From positions 1 to 18,501 of the forward strand of contig JAFGIA010000361.1 of assembly GCA_016929795.1 (NCBI GenBank): a stretch of DNA of 18,501 nt, given 5' to 3'. Under the pieces are notes generated by a model. It had not been told where the DNA came from. It saw nothing but the letters and a program-made list of their open reading frames with translations, and made no database searches. This stretch comes from Anaerolineae bacterium. Lineage in GTDB: Bacteria; Chloroflexota; Anaerolineae; JAAYZQ01. Shown in pieces: positions 1-6,744 of the stretch (its first letter is position 1; each line of letters opens with the position of its first letter). The position numbers and the translations under genes are program-made.

Positions 1-151
1 AATCCATCTGATACTGCCGTTCAAAGCGCTGGAGCCGTTGACTGTACCGTTCCAGGCTAACTTTGAGCGCTGCTCTTTTCATCGCCAGCCCTGAGCGAAG
101 CAACGGAACTGCTTCTTTCTTGAGTGTCAATGTCTCGACTGCACTATTCAT
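1..151 (-). CDS. Small antitoxin-like hypothetical protein, N-terminal part (runs off the window)
   Basis: The frame opens at an ATG at 151, behind a GGAGG about 7 bases upstream, and stays open for 50 codons to the window edge, so the C-terminus is missing. The visible protein is Lys/Arg-rich and probably helical (MKRAALKVSLERYSQRLQRF near residues 24-43), with no signal peptide. The pattern of a short N-terminal strand, 'PLLRSGLAMKRAALKVSLERY' and then a basic coiled segment resembles small proteins I have seen beside toxin genes in cyanobacteria and Chloroflexi, but this is memory of a pattern and not a domain call. The partner gene, if any, would lie beyond position 1. The gene starts 36 bases after the stop of the upstream mutase and may be read from the same transcript. 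Function is unknown. Confidence 0.6.
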   Translation of the reverse strand, partial: MNSAVETLTLKKEAVPLLRSGLAMKRAALKVSLERYSQRLQRFERQYQMD

Positions 152-187
152 TAAACGGCCTCCACTTTCACGAATCTATCTTCTTCC

Positions 188-1867
188 TCAAATAATCGTC
201 GGCTCCCGATACTCCCCAAATACCTCGCGGAACACGCCCATGATCTCGCCCAGGGTGGCGTAGGCGCGCACGGCGTCGAGGATGGCGGGCATGGTGTTGC
301 CGGTGCCGTGGGCGACCTGGCGCAGTGCCTCCAGCGCCGCGGCCACCTGCTCGTTGTCGCGCTCGCGGCGCACGCGCTCCAGGCGCGCCACCTGGCGGTC
401 GTAGCCTTCGGGGTCCATCTCGAGCAGGGGAATGGCGATCGGCTCGTCCTCCACGTACTCGTTGATGCCGATGACCGTGCGCTGGTGGGTGTCGATCTCG
501 ACCTGGTAGCGGTAGGCGGCTTCGGCGATCTCGCGCTGGAAAAAGCCGCGCTCGATGGCGGGGATGACGCCACCCAACGCCTCGATCTTGTAAAAGTAGC
601 CGTACGCTTCCTCTTCCATGCGGTTGGTCATGGCTTCGACAAAATAGGAGCCGGCCAGGGGATCGATCGTGTTCGTCGCGCCGCTCTCGTGGGCGATGAG
701 CTGCTGGGTGCGCAGCGCGACCTTGACGGCGGGTTCGCTGGGCAGGGCGAGGGCCTCGTCCATGCTGTTGGTGTGGAGGCTCTGGGTGCCGCCGAGCACG
801 GCGGCGAGCGCCTGCCAGGCAGTGCGCACGACGTTGTTCAGCGGCTGCTGCGCCGTCAGGCTGCAGCCGGCGGTCTGGGTGTGGAAGCGCAGCAGCCAGC
901 TCCGCGGGTTCTGGGCGCCAAAGGTCTCTTTCATCTCGCGCGCCCAGATGCGGCGTGCTGCCCGGTACTTGGCGATTTCCTCGAAAAAGTCGTTGTGCGC
1001 GTTGAAAAAGAAAGAGAGGCGCGGCGCAAACTCGTCCACCGCCATGCCGCGCTCGATGCCCCAGCGCACGTACTCGAGGCCGTCGGCCAGGGTAAAGGCC
1101 AGCTCTTGCGCCGCCGTCGAGCCTGCCTCGCGGATGTGATAGCCCGAGATGCTGATCGTGTTCCAGCGCGGCAGGCGCTGGCTGCCATATTCAAAGGTGT
1201 CGACGACCAGGCGCATCGACGGCGCGGGTGGAAAGATGAACTCTTTTTGGGCGATGTATTCCTTCAGGATGTCGTTCTGGATGGTGCCGCCCAGGACCTC
1301 CATGGGAATGCCGCGCTTTTCGGCCATGACGATGTACATAGCCCAGATGATGGCGGCGGGGCTGTTGATCGTCATCGAGGTGGTCACCTCGTCGACAGGG
1401 ATGCCGTCAAAGAGGACCTCCATATCGGCCAGGCTGGAGATGGCGACGCCGCACTTGCCAAACTCACCCAGCGCCTCGGGCGCGTCGGTATCGTAACCGT
1501 ACAGGGTGGGCATGTCAAAGGCGACAGACAGGCCGGTCTCGCCGTGGTCGAGCAGGTATTTGTAGCGCGCGTTCGTCTCTTCGGCCGTGCCAAAGCCGGC
1601 GAACATGCGCATCGTCCACAGCCGGCCGCGGTGCATGGAGGCGTGGACGCCGCGGGTAAATGGATACTCGCCCGGAAAGCCGAGGTCGCGCGTGTAATCG
1701 AGGCTGGCGACGTCGAGAGGCGTGTAGAGGCGTTCGACCGGTGTGCTGGAAGTGGTCATGAACGACTCCAGGCGCTCCGGGTGTTGGCTCAGCGTCTTGT
1801 CGAGCGTCTCTCTTTTCCACCGGGCTTGCACCCGCTCCAGAGACTCGAGGCTATCCTCGTCAAACAT
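188..1867 (-). CDS. Acyl-CoA mutase large subunit, isobutyryl-CoA mutase-like
   Basis: This is a 559-residue B12-dependent acyl-CoA mutase catalytic subunit (TIM-barrel domain). I chose the ATG at 1867 because a GGGAG lies just upstream and because the promoter at 1921-1948 would start the mRNA near 1914, which excludes the longer frame starting at 1918. Family motifs are clear: [37 protein letters not shown] (Tyr243, His244) and [10 protein letters not shown]. With this start the numbering matches the Propionibacterium enzyme. Residue 89 is Phe and residue 207 (AQKEFIFPP) is Gln. Methylmalonyl-CoA mutases have Tyr89 and Arg207, while isobutyryl-CoA mutases have Phe and Gln. The residue that is Asp in 2-hydroxyisobutyryl-CoA mutase is Ala here. 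The likely reaction is therefore isobutyryl-CoA to butyryl-CoA. The protein ends at [11 protein letters not shown], so the C-terminal cobalamin domain is absent and a separate small subunit is needed. Annotation pipelines would probably name it methylmalonyl-CoA mutase. Confidence 0.93.
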   Translation of the reverse strand: MFDEDSLESLERVQARWKRETLDKTLSQHPERLESFMTTSSTPVERLYTPLDVASLDYTRDLGFPGEYPFTRGVHASMHRGRLWTMRMFAGFGTAEETNARYKYLLDHGETGLSVAFDMPTLYGYDTDAPEALGEFGKCGVAISSLADMEVLFDGIPVDEVTTSMTINSPAAIIWAMYIVMAEKRGIPMEVLGGTIQNDILKEYIAQKEFIFPPAPSMRLVVDTFEYGSQRLPRWNTISISGYHIREAGSTAAQELAFTLADGLEYVRWGIERGMAVDEFAPRLSFFFNAHNDFFEEIAKYRAARRIWAREMKETFGAQNPRSWLLRFHTQTAGCSLTAQQPLNNVVRTAWQALAAVLGGTQSLHTNSMDEALALPSEPAVKVALRTQQLIAHESGATNTIDPLAGSYFVEAMTNRMEEEAYGYFYKIEALGGVIPAIERGFFQREIAEAAYRYQVEIDTHQRTVIGINEYVEDEPIAIPLLEMDPEGYDRQVARLERVRRERDNEQVAAALEALRQVAHGTGNTMPAILDAVRAYATLGEIMGVFREVFGEYREPTII

Positions 1868-1920
1868 GGTCGCTCCCTTTCGCGTGTTCTGCCCCGAGAC
1901 CTGATTGTCTCGGCCCACTT

Positions 1921-1948
1921 ATTATACCACAATTTCGTATCATCTCAA
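1921..1948 (-). promoter_or_regulatory. Sigma70-type promoter of the 188-1867 mutase gene
   Basis: Read on the minus strand, there is a TTGAGA -35 (1943-1948), a 16-base spacer and a perfect TATAAT -10 (1921-1926) preceded by TGG, which makes an extended -10 (TGGTATAAT). Transcription should start near 1914, giving a leader of about 47 bases that contains the GGGAG ribosome site. The -35 overlaps one arm of the palindrome at 1944-2009. Confidence 0.75.
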
Positions 1949-2009
1949 TAAAGGGGGGAAGTGGGGGTGTGTGCGGTGCCCGCACACACCCCCATCCCCG
2001 ATTATTGAG
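1944..2009. repeat. Imperfect palindrome with a 15-bp core stem, overlapping a -35 box
   Basis: The core is a perfect inverted repeat: 1962-1976 pairs with 1980-1994 around a three-base TGC loop (arms rich in GGGGGTGTGTGCGG). The symmetry continues outward with a few mismatches to CTCAATA (1944-1950) opposite TATTGAG (2003-2009). On the minus strand the outer arm contains most of the TTGAGA -35 of the mutase promoter. It could be a DNA or RNA hairpin element, an operator or a REP-like repeat. No T-run follows it directly on the minus strand. Confidence 0.75.
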
Positions 2010-2038
2010 CGGATACACATTTTTGTGAAAATGGGGGA

Positions 2039-2098
2039 CTGGAAGGCCGGAAGGTGGGAAGGTGGGCCGGCCCACCTTCCCACCTTCCGGCCTTCCAG
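2039..2098. repeat. 60-bp perfect palindrome, possible terminator of the epimerase transcript
   Basis: Bases 2039-2068 are the exact reverse complement of 2069-2098, with no loop and no mismatch. The arms contain repeated AAGGTGGG units (2051-2066). It starts three bases after the epimerase stop codon. On the minus strand it is followed by a C-run and a short T-rich tract (CCCCCATTTTC), so the transcript could end here, but the T-run is poor and the length is far above a usual intrinsic terminator. A REP-like or miniature mobile element is an alternative. Confidence 0.8.
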
Positions 2099-2101
2099 GT
2101 A

Positions 2102-2503
2102 CTATTCAGCGTGTTGATGCTCCACCAGCTCTACCAGCACGCCATGCATGCCTTTCGGGTGGGCAAAGGCCACCCGGCCATGTGCACCCTGGCGGGGCGT
2201 CTGGTCGATGAGATCCACCTGGTGTGCTCGTAGCTGGGCGAGCGCCGCCTCAATGTTGTCTACCTCGATGCAGATGTGGTGGATGCCCTCGCCGCGCTTT
2301 TCGAGAAAGCGAGCCGTGCCGGTGTCGCCCGAGGTGGGCTGTACCAGCTCGATGTTGCTCTCGCCGATGGGCAGGAAGGCGACGCGGACCTGCTGATCGG
2401 GCACATCTATGACCTGTGCGAGTGGCAGTCCAAGGGCGGTTTCGTAGACCTGAAGCGCTTCTTGAACATCGCGCACGACGATGCCGATATGATCGATCTT
2501 CAC
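2102..2503 (-). CDS. mce: Methylmalonyl-CoA epimerase
   Basis: A 133-residue protein of the vicinal oxygen chelate (glyoxalase) fold that interconverts (S)- and (R)-methylmalonyl-CoA, joining carboxylation of propionyl-CoA to the B12-dependent mutase. I chose the GTG at 2503 (VKIDHIGIVVRD), with a GGAGG about 8 bases upstream, because the family normally begins right at this strand. A longer frame begins with a TTG at 2542 and would add 13 unusual residues. Expected metal ligands are visible: His5 in IDHIGIVV, an acidic residue in IELVQP (about 52), His in GIHHICIEV (75/76) and Glu125 in VLVELVE. Length matches the family (130-150). It follows the mutase at 2539-4242 by 35 bases and is probably co-transcribed. 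The palindrome at 2039-2098 lies directly behind its stop. Confidence 0.92.
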   Translation of the reverse strand: MKIDHIGIVVRDVQEALQVYETALGLPLAQVIDVPDQQVRVAFLPIGESNIELVQPTSGDTGTARFLEKRGEGIHHICIEVDNIEAALAQLRAHQVDLIDQTPRQGAHGRVAFAHPKGMHGVLVELVEHQHAE

Positions 2504-2538
2504 AGTCAATCCCTCCATTCGATGGAGCTGAATATGTG

Positions 2539-4242
2539 TCAAAAGGTCGTCGATGCCTGGTATTCACCGAACACGTCGCGCATCACGCCGCAGATCTCGC
2601 CGAGGGTGGCGTAACGTTCGACGGCGTCGAGGATGAGGGGCATGAGGTTCTCGTCGCCGTGGGCAGCAGCGCGCAGCCGCTCCAGGCTCGCCGACACCGC
2701 CTCGCCATCGCGCCGCTCGCGCAGTGCGCGCAGCCGCGCACGCTGGCGCTCACCCACGGCCGGATCGACGCGCAGGATGTCCAGGCCATTTGTGCTGCCG
2801 GACCCGGCGCCGCCCTCGAAACGGTTCACGCCGACGATGACCTTGTCGCCGCGATCTACCGCGCGCTGCCAGCGGTAGGCACTGTCCTGGATCTCGCGCT
2901 GGACATAGCCCTGCTCGATCGCTTTCATCGCGCCGCCGAGGGCGTCGATCCTGGCGATATATTCGCTCGCCCGCCGCTCGATCTCGTCGGTCCACGTTTC
3001 GACGAGATAGCTGCCGGCCAGCGGGTCGATCGATTCGGCGGCACCACTCTCGTAGGCGATGATCTGCTGCGTGCGCAGGGCAATCTGCACCGCCTCCTCT
3101 GTCGGCAGGCTGAGCGCCTCGTCGCGCGAATTGGTGTGCAGGCTCTGGGTGCCGCCGAGGACGGCGGCGAGTGCCTGGAGCGCGACGCGGACCACGTTGT
3201 TCTCGGGCTGCTGGGCAGTGAGCATCGAGCCGGCGGTCTGGGTGTGAAAACGGAGTGTCCACGACCGGGGGTCGACGGCGCCAAATCGCTCGCGCATGAT
3301 GCGGGCCCAGAGGCGGCGCGCGGCCCGGAATTTGGCCACCTCTTCGAGCAGGTTGTTGTGGGCGTTGAAAAAGAAGGAGAGGCGCGGTGCAAAATCGTCG
3401 ATCGGCAGGCCGGCCCGCAGGGCTGCTTCGACGTAGGCGATCGCGTTTGCCAGAGTGAAGGCGACCTCCTGCACGGCCGTGGAGCCCGCCTCGCGGATGT
3501 GATAGCCACTGATGCTGATCGTGTTCCACTGTGGCACGGCTTGGTTGCAGTAGGCAAAGAGGTCGGTGATCAGGCGCATGGAGGGGCCCGGAGGATAGAT
3601 GTAGGTGCCGCGCGCGATATACTCCTTCAGGATGTCATTCTGCACCGTGCCACGCAGCCGGCTGGGGGCCACCCCCTGTTTTTTGCCCACGGCGACATAC
3701 ATGGCCAGCAGGACGGTGGCCGGGGCGTTGATCGTCATCGAGGTGGACACCCTGTCGAGGGGAATGCCGTCAAAGAGGGCCTCCATGTTTTCAAGCGACG
3801 AGATCGAGACGCCGACCTTGCCCACCTCGCCAGCGGCGATCGGATCGTCCGCGTCGTAGCCGATCTGAGTCGGGAGGTCAAAGGCGACGGATAGGCCGGT
3901 CTGGCCCTGGGACAGCAGGTACTTGTAGCGCTCGTTGGTCTCTCTGGCTGTGCCAAAGCCTGCATACTGGCGCATGGTCCACAGGCGCCCACGATACATG
4001 GTGGGCTGCACCCCCCGGGTGAAGGGATAGTCGCCCGGGAAGCCGAGATCGCGGGCATAGTCAACCTCGACATCGGCGGGGGTGAAGAGGCGTTCGACGG
4101 GGATGCCCGACTCGGTCTCGAAATGAGGCCGGCGCTCCGGGTAGTGGGAGAGGGTGTCCTCGAGCGTGGTGCTCTCCCATTCTTGCTTCAGTTGTTCGAT
4201 GTCTGCAGCGTCGTGGCTGGCTGCAGCATGCTGGTCAGCCAT
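2539..4242 (-). CDS. mcmA: Methylmalonyl-CoA mutase, large (catalytic) subunit without B12 domain
   Basis: A 567-residue catalytic subunit that interconverts (R)-methylmalonyl-CoA and succinyl-CoA. The ATG at 4242 follows an AGGAG six bases upstream. It keeps the residues that define true methylmalonyl-CoA mutase: Tyr93 in [10 protein letters not shown] (Tyr89 of the Propionibacterium enzyme) and Arg211 in ARGTYIYPP (Arg207, which binds the substrate carboxylate). Tyr247-His248 occur in [11 protein letters not shown], and [10 protein letters not shown] is present. The chain stops at [11 protein letters not shown], so the C-terminal cobalamin-binding domain (about 130 residues in fused enzymes) is absent. 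Stand-alone catalytic subunits of this length occur in archaea and various bacteria and pair with a separate B12 protein, which is not in this window, nor is a MeaB/ArgK chaperone. The gene lies between the biotin carrier gene and the epimerase. It is a clear paralogue of the mutase at 188-1867, but the active sites differ. Confidence 0.94.
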   Translation of the reverse strand: MADQHAAASHDAADIEQLKQEWESTTLEDTLSHYPERRPHFETESGIPVERLFTPADVEVDYARDLGFPGDYPFTRGVQPTMYRGRLWTMRQYAGFGTARETNERYKYLLSQGQTGLSVAFDLPTQIGYDADDPIAAGEVGKVGVSISSLENMEALFDGIPLDRVSTSMTINAPATVLLAMYVAVGKKQGVAPSRLRGTVQNDILKEYIARGTYIYPPGPSMRLITDLFAYCNQAVPQWNTISISGYHIREAGSTAVQEVAFTLANAIAYVEAALRAGLPIDDFAPRLSFFFNAHNNLLEEVAKFRAARRLWARIMRERFGAVDPRSWTLRFHTQTAGSMLTAQQPENNVVRVALQALAAVLGGTQSLHTNSRDEALSLPTEEAVQIALRTQQIIAYESGAAESIDPLAGSYLVETWTDEIERRASEYIARIDALGGAMKAIEQGYVQREIQDSAYRWQRAVDRGDKVIVGVNRFEGGAGSGSTNGLDILRVDPAVGERQRARLRALRERRDGEAVSASLERLRAAAHGDENLMPLILDAVERYATLGEICGVMRDVFGEYQASTTF

Positions 4243-4303
4243 CTGTTACTCCTGCTTTTCTACAAGGTTCCGAGCTGATTGGCGCCTGGCACCGTCATCG
4301 GCC

Positions 4304-4352
4304 TTGTGGCGCAATCCTCTGGATTGCGGCTGCCACAACCCGGAGGGTTGTG
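4304..4352. repeat. Clustered short inverted repeats between biotin carrier and mutase genes
   Basis: The 116 bases between the biotin carrier stop (4359) and the mutase start (4242) hold two hairpins. In the first, TTGTGGC (4304-4310) pairs with GCCACAA (4332-4338), enclosing GCAATCC (4311-4317) paired with GGATTGC (4321-4327). In the second, CACAACCC (4334-4341) pairs with GGGTTGTG (4345-4352). The outer stem of the first and the second hairpin share bases 4334-4338, so they exclude each other. There is no T-run, so this is not a normal terminator. It may be a REP-like repeat or an mRNA-processing or attenuation element. Confidence 0.6.
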
Positions 4353-4358
4353 CTACGG

Positions 4359-4847
4359 TCAGCCGGATGCCGCAGCGACTTGGACGATCAGGGCACCCAT
4401 CTCGACATCTTGCCCGGGGGTGACGTGCACGGCCTTGACCACGCCTGCCTGTGGGGCTTTGAGCTCGTTCTCCATCTTCATCGCTTCGAGAATGCACACC
4501 ACGTCGCCCTCGGCAACCTCATCGCCCTCGGCCACGAGCAGGCGAATGACCTTGCCGGGCATGATGGCGGTCACAGCGCCTGCTCCGGCAGCCGTGCCGG
4601 CTGCAGCAGCCCGACGAGGGCCGGCTTTTTCGGCCACCAGTCCCTTCACGGCCAGGTCGTAGGTGATCCCGCCCGCCGTGACGTGATCCTCTTCCAGGTT
4701 GATGTCGAAAGGAATGCCATCTACGAGCACCCGGCCGTCGTCGTCGAATCCGATCACGAAAGGCTGGTCGTCGACGAGCACCGAGTTGCCATCCACGCGT
4801 ATTTTGTAGGTTGTGCCGTCCAGCTTGAGCGTAAACTCGTGGCTCAT
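4359..4847 (-). CDS. Biotin carboxyl carrier protein (1.3S-type, transcarboxylase/decarboxylase)
   Basis: A 162-residue carrier whose biotin shuttles CO2 between two carboxyltransferases. The C-terminal biotinyl domain (about 92-158) has the attachment motif EAMKM with Lys124, and the typical MPGKV entry strand. The first 70 residues form a separate strand-rich region (FTLKLDGTTYKIRV and three similar short strands), joined by an Ala/Gly-rich linker (about 78-93) as in flexible biotin arms. The start is the ATG at 4847 behind AGGAGG. The open frame upstream of it (to 5168) is the shadow of the neighbouring gene. The ATG overlaps the stop of the 5S-type gene (ATGA), which implies translational coupling and a shared complex. 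The 123-residue 1.3S subunit of Propionibacterium is shorter; the extra length is mainly the N-terminal part. Confidence 0.9.
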   Translation of the reverse strand: MSHEFTLKLDGTTYKIRVDGNSVLVDDQPFVIGFDDDGRVLVDGIPFDINLEEDHVTAGGITYDLAVKGLVAEKAGPRRAAAAGTAAGAGAVTAIMPGKVIRLLVAEGDEVAEGDVVCILEAMKMENELKAPQAGVVKAVHVTPGQDVEMGALIVQVAAASG

Positions 4848-6394
4848 TGTGCGCCTCCTGCTCCCGCCGGCAGGCCCCCCCAACGGCCGCGCTGCGGCCG
4901 CCAGGCAACCTTCCACGGTGAGATGGCCGGGCCCGTCTTTTCGACAACGGGAGCGAGGCGGCAGGTCTCGCGCTGCGTGAGGAGCGCGGCGACCGCTGCC
5001 ACCAGCGCCTCGCGCCCGTCCCCCTGCCGCTGGCGGCGCTCCAGGAAGGGGCGTGCCACCTGCGGAAAGAGGGCATAGCTGATGACGTCTTCTTCGCTCT
5101 CGGCCAGCGCGCCAATCTCGGCGCGCGCCTGCTCCAACGCCGGCGGGATCAGATCGGCGGGACGGCACTCGATCGGCTCCTCACCGCCGATTGCCTTCTG
5201 CTTGATCTCGGGATCGATGGCCGCTGGCGGGCGGCCATAATAGCCGCGCACATAGTTCTTGACCTCGCCGGGGATGACCTTGTAGCGCTCTCCCAGGATC
5301 ACGTTCAGGGTCGCTTGCGTGCCGACGATCTGGCTGCTGGGGGTGACCAGGGGGGGGAAGCCGAGCTCCTGGCGCACGCGCGGGACCTCGACAAGCACCT
5401 CGGCGTAGCGATCCTCGGCCCCCTGCTCGCGGAGCTGCGAGACGAGGTTGGAGAGCATGCCGCCGGGGATCTGGAACTGGAGCACGTTCACGTCGACGCC
5501 CTGCATGCCGCTCTCAAAGGAGGCGTACTTTTTGCGGACGTGGGCAAAGTAGGTGCTGATCTCGGCCAGCAAGCCAAGGTTCAGGCCCGTGTCGCGTGGT
5601 GACTCTTGCAGGATGCGCACCAGGGTCTCGGTCGGCGGCTGCGACGTGACGAGTGCCAGCGAGGAGATGGCCGTGTCGACAATGTCGACCCCGGCCTCGA
5701 TCGCCTTGAGCACCGCGGCCATCGCCATGCCGCTCGTATAGTGCGTGTGCAACTGGACCGGCACGCCGATCCTGTCTTTCAGGCGGCCGATCAGCTCGTA
5801 GGCGACGTAGGGTGACAGGAGGCCGGCCATGTCCTTGACGCAGATCGTGTCGGAGCCCATGTCCTCGAGCACGTGGGCGAGCTCGACAAAGGTATCGACG
5901 TTGTGCACAGGGCTGATCGTGTAGCAGATTGCGCCCTGGGCGTGCGCGCCCTCGCGCTTGACAAAGTCGATGGCGCGGCGCATGTTCCGGACGTCGTTGA
6001 GGGCGTCAAAGACTCGAAAGACGTCGATGCCGTTCTCGTGCGCCTTGACGACGAACCGGTCGAGCACGTCGTCGGGGTAGTGCTTGTAGCCGACCACGTT
6101 CTGGCCGCGAAGCAGCATCTGGAATGGGGTGTTGGGCATCCTGGCTTTCAGCTTGCGGATCCGCTCCCACGGGTCCTCGTTGAGAAAGCGCATGGCCGAG
6201 TCGAACGTGGCTCCCCCCCACATCTCTACCGACCAATATCCGACCTGGTCCAATTTCCCGGCGATCGGGAGCATGTCGTCGGTGCGCATCCTCGTGGCCA
6301 GCAGGCTTTGATGGGCATCGCGCAAGATGGTATCACAGATCCGGACCGGTGACGGCGCCCCCGTCGCGGGGGCGCTGGTGGTTCGATCAGTCAT
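4844..6394 (-). CDS. Carboxyltransferase of the 5S / oxaloacetate decarboxylase alpha / pyruvate carboxylase B family
   Basis: A 516-residue HMGL-like TIM-barrel enzyme that moves a carboxyl group between carboxybiotin and pyruvate/oxaloacetate. Visible family motifs are ICDTILRDAHQSLLATRM (metal-binding Asp), FQMLLRGQNVVGYKHYPDD, FRVFDALNDVRN, the carbamylated-lysine motif VKDMAGLLSP and the metal motif LHTHYTSGMA. The C-terminal half is the conserved PYC/OADA domain (SQIVGTQATLNV to about 480). Unlike many OadA proteins it carries no fused biotin domain; the biotin carrier is the next gene, overlapping by four bases. The ATG at 6394 has an AGGAGA eight bases upstream. No oadB-type membrane subunit and no biotin carboxylase are in the window, which favours a transcarboxylase 5S role with the PccB-like 12S subunit at 7832-9382. 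A soluble decarboxylase or two-part pyruvate carboxylase remains possible. Confidence 0.9.
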   Translation of the reverse strand: MTDRTTSAPATGAPSPVRICDTILRDAHQSLLATRMRTDDMLPIAGKLDQVGYWSVEMWGGATFDSAMRFLNEDPWERIRKLKARMPNTPFQMLLRGQNVVGYKHYPDDVLDRFVVKAHENGIDVFRVFDALNDVRNMRRAIDFVKREGAHAQGAICYTISPVHNVDTFVELAHVLEDMGSDTICVKDMAGLLSPYVAYELIGRLKDRIGVPVQLHTHYTSGMAMAAVLKAIEAGVDIVDTAISSLALVTSQPPTETLVRILQESPRDTGLNLGLLAEISTYFAHVRKKYASFESGMQGVDVNVLQFQIPGGMLSNLVSQLREQGAEDRYAEVLVEVPRVRQELGFPPLVTPSSQIVGTQATLNVILGERYKVIPGEVKNYVRGYYGRPPAAIDPEIKQKAIGGEEPIECRPADLIPPALEQARAEIGALAESEEDVISYALFPQVARPFLERRQRQGDGREALVAAVAALLTQRETCRLAPVVEKTGPAISPWKVAWRPQRGRWGGLPAGAGGAQ

Positions 6395-6405
6395 AGACAG
6401 GTCTC

Positions 6406-6744
6406 CTATTCCGCAAAGAGATCGGCGGCCTTGAATATCAACACCAGCGCGCTGGCCTCGGCACGCGAGCGGTGTTGTTCCCCGGCGCGGACCACGAGCG
6501 CTTCGCCCTGGTGCACGGGGATGCTTGGGCCGTCATAATAGTCGATAAAGATCTCGCCCTCGAGGACCAGGTACATCTCGTCCTTGGTATGGCTGTGGAA
6601 GCGGTACGCGCCCTCGAACCGGCTCAGGTAGGCGCAATACCCGGGTGCCCCCGGGGTGCTGTCGACCTGGCCCAGGACGGTGTGTGTGAATGGTTGGGTC
6701 AGCGTCTCTGCCGCTGCGGTGATACTCCTTTTCCGCTCAGGCAT
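6406..6744 (-). CDS. Small cupin-domain protein
   Basis: A 112-residue single-domain cupin. Motif 1 reads FHSHTKDEMYLVLEGE, giving metal ligands His50, His52 and Glu56. Motif 2 is degenerate (GEALVVRAGEQH) but keeps His91, so a bound metal ion is likely. The substrate cannot be read from the sequence. The ATG at 6744 lies inside the end of the TPR gene (8-base overlap), and the stop is 11 bases before the 5S-type gene, so it is in the same transcript as the carboxyltransferase genes. It could be a small sugar or organic-acid binding/isomerase enzyme or a sensor protein. Its presence between two carboxyltransferase genes is unexplained. Confidence 0.82.
   Translation of the reverse strand: MPERKRSITAAAETLTQPFTHTVLGQVDSTPGAPGYCAYLSRFEGAYRFHSHTKDEMYLVLEGEIFIDYYDGPSIPVHQGEALVVRAGEQHRSRAEASALVLIFKAADLFAE

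Noticed and set aside
308..1951. 547-residue plus-strand open frame
   Set aside because: It is antisense to the well-conserved mutase at 188-1867; long antisense frames are common in GC-rich DNA and the translation matches no family.
2005..2033. Possible divergent plus-strand promoter (TTGAGC at 2005-2010)
   Set aside because: No -10-like hexamer lies at a usable spacing and no plus-strand gene follows.
2416..3894. 492-residue plus-strand open frame
   Set aside because: It is antisense to the methylmalonyl-CoA mutase and its composition (His/Asp/Gly/Ala-rich) is typical of an antisense shadow.
4848..5168. N-terminal extension of the biotin carrier gene to 5168
   Set aside because: The added residues are Arg/Gly/Ala-rich shadow sequence inside the 5S-type gene; an AGGAGG and ATG at 4847 mark the true start.
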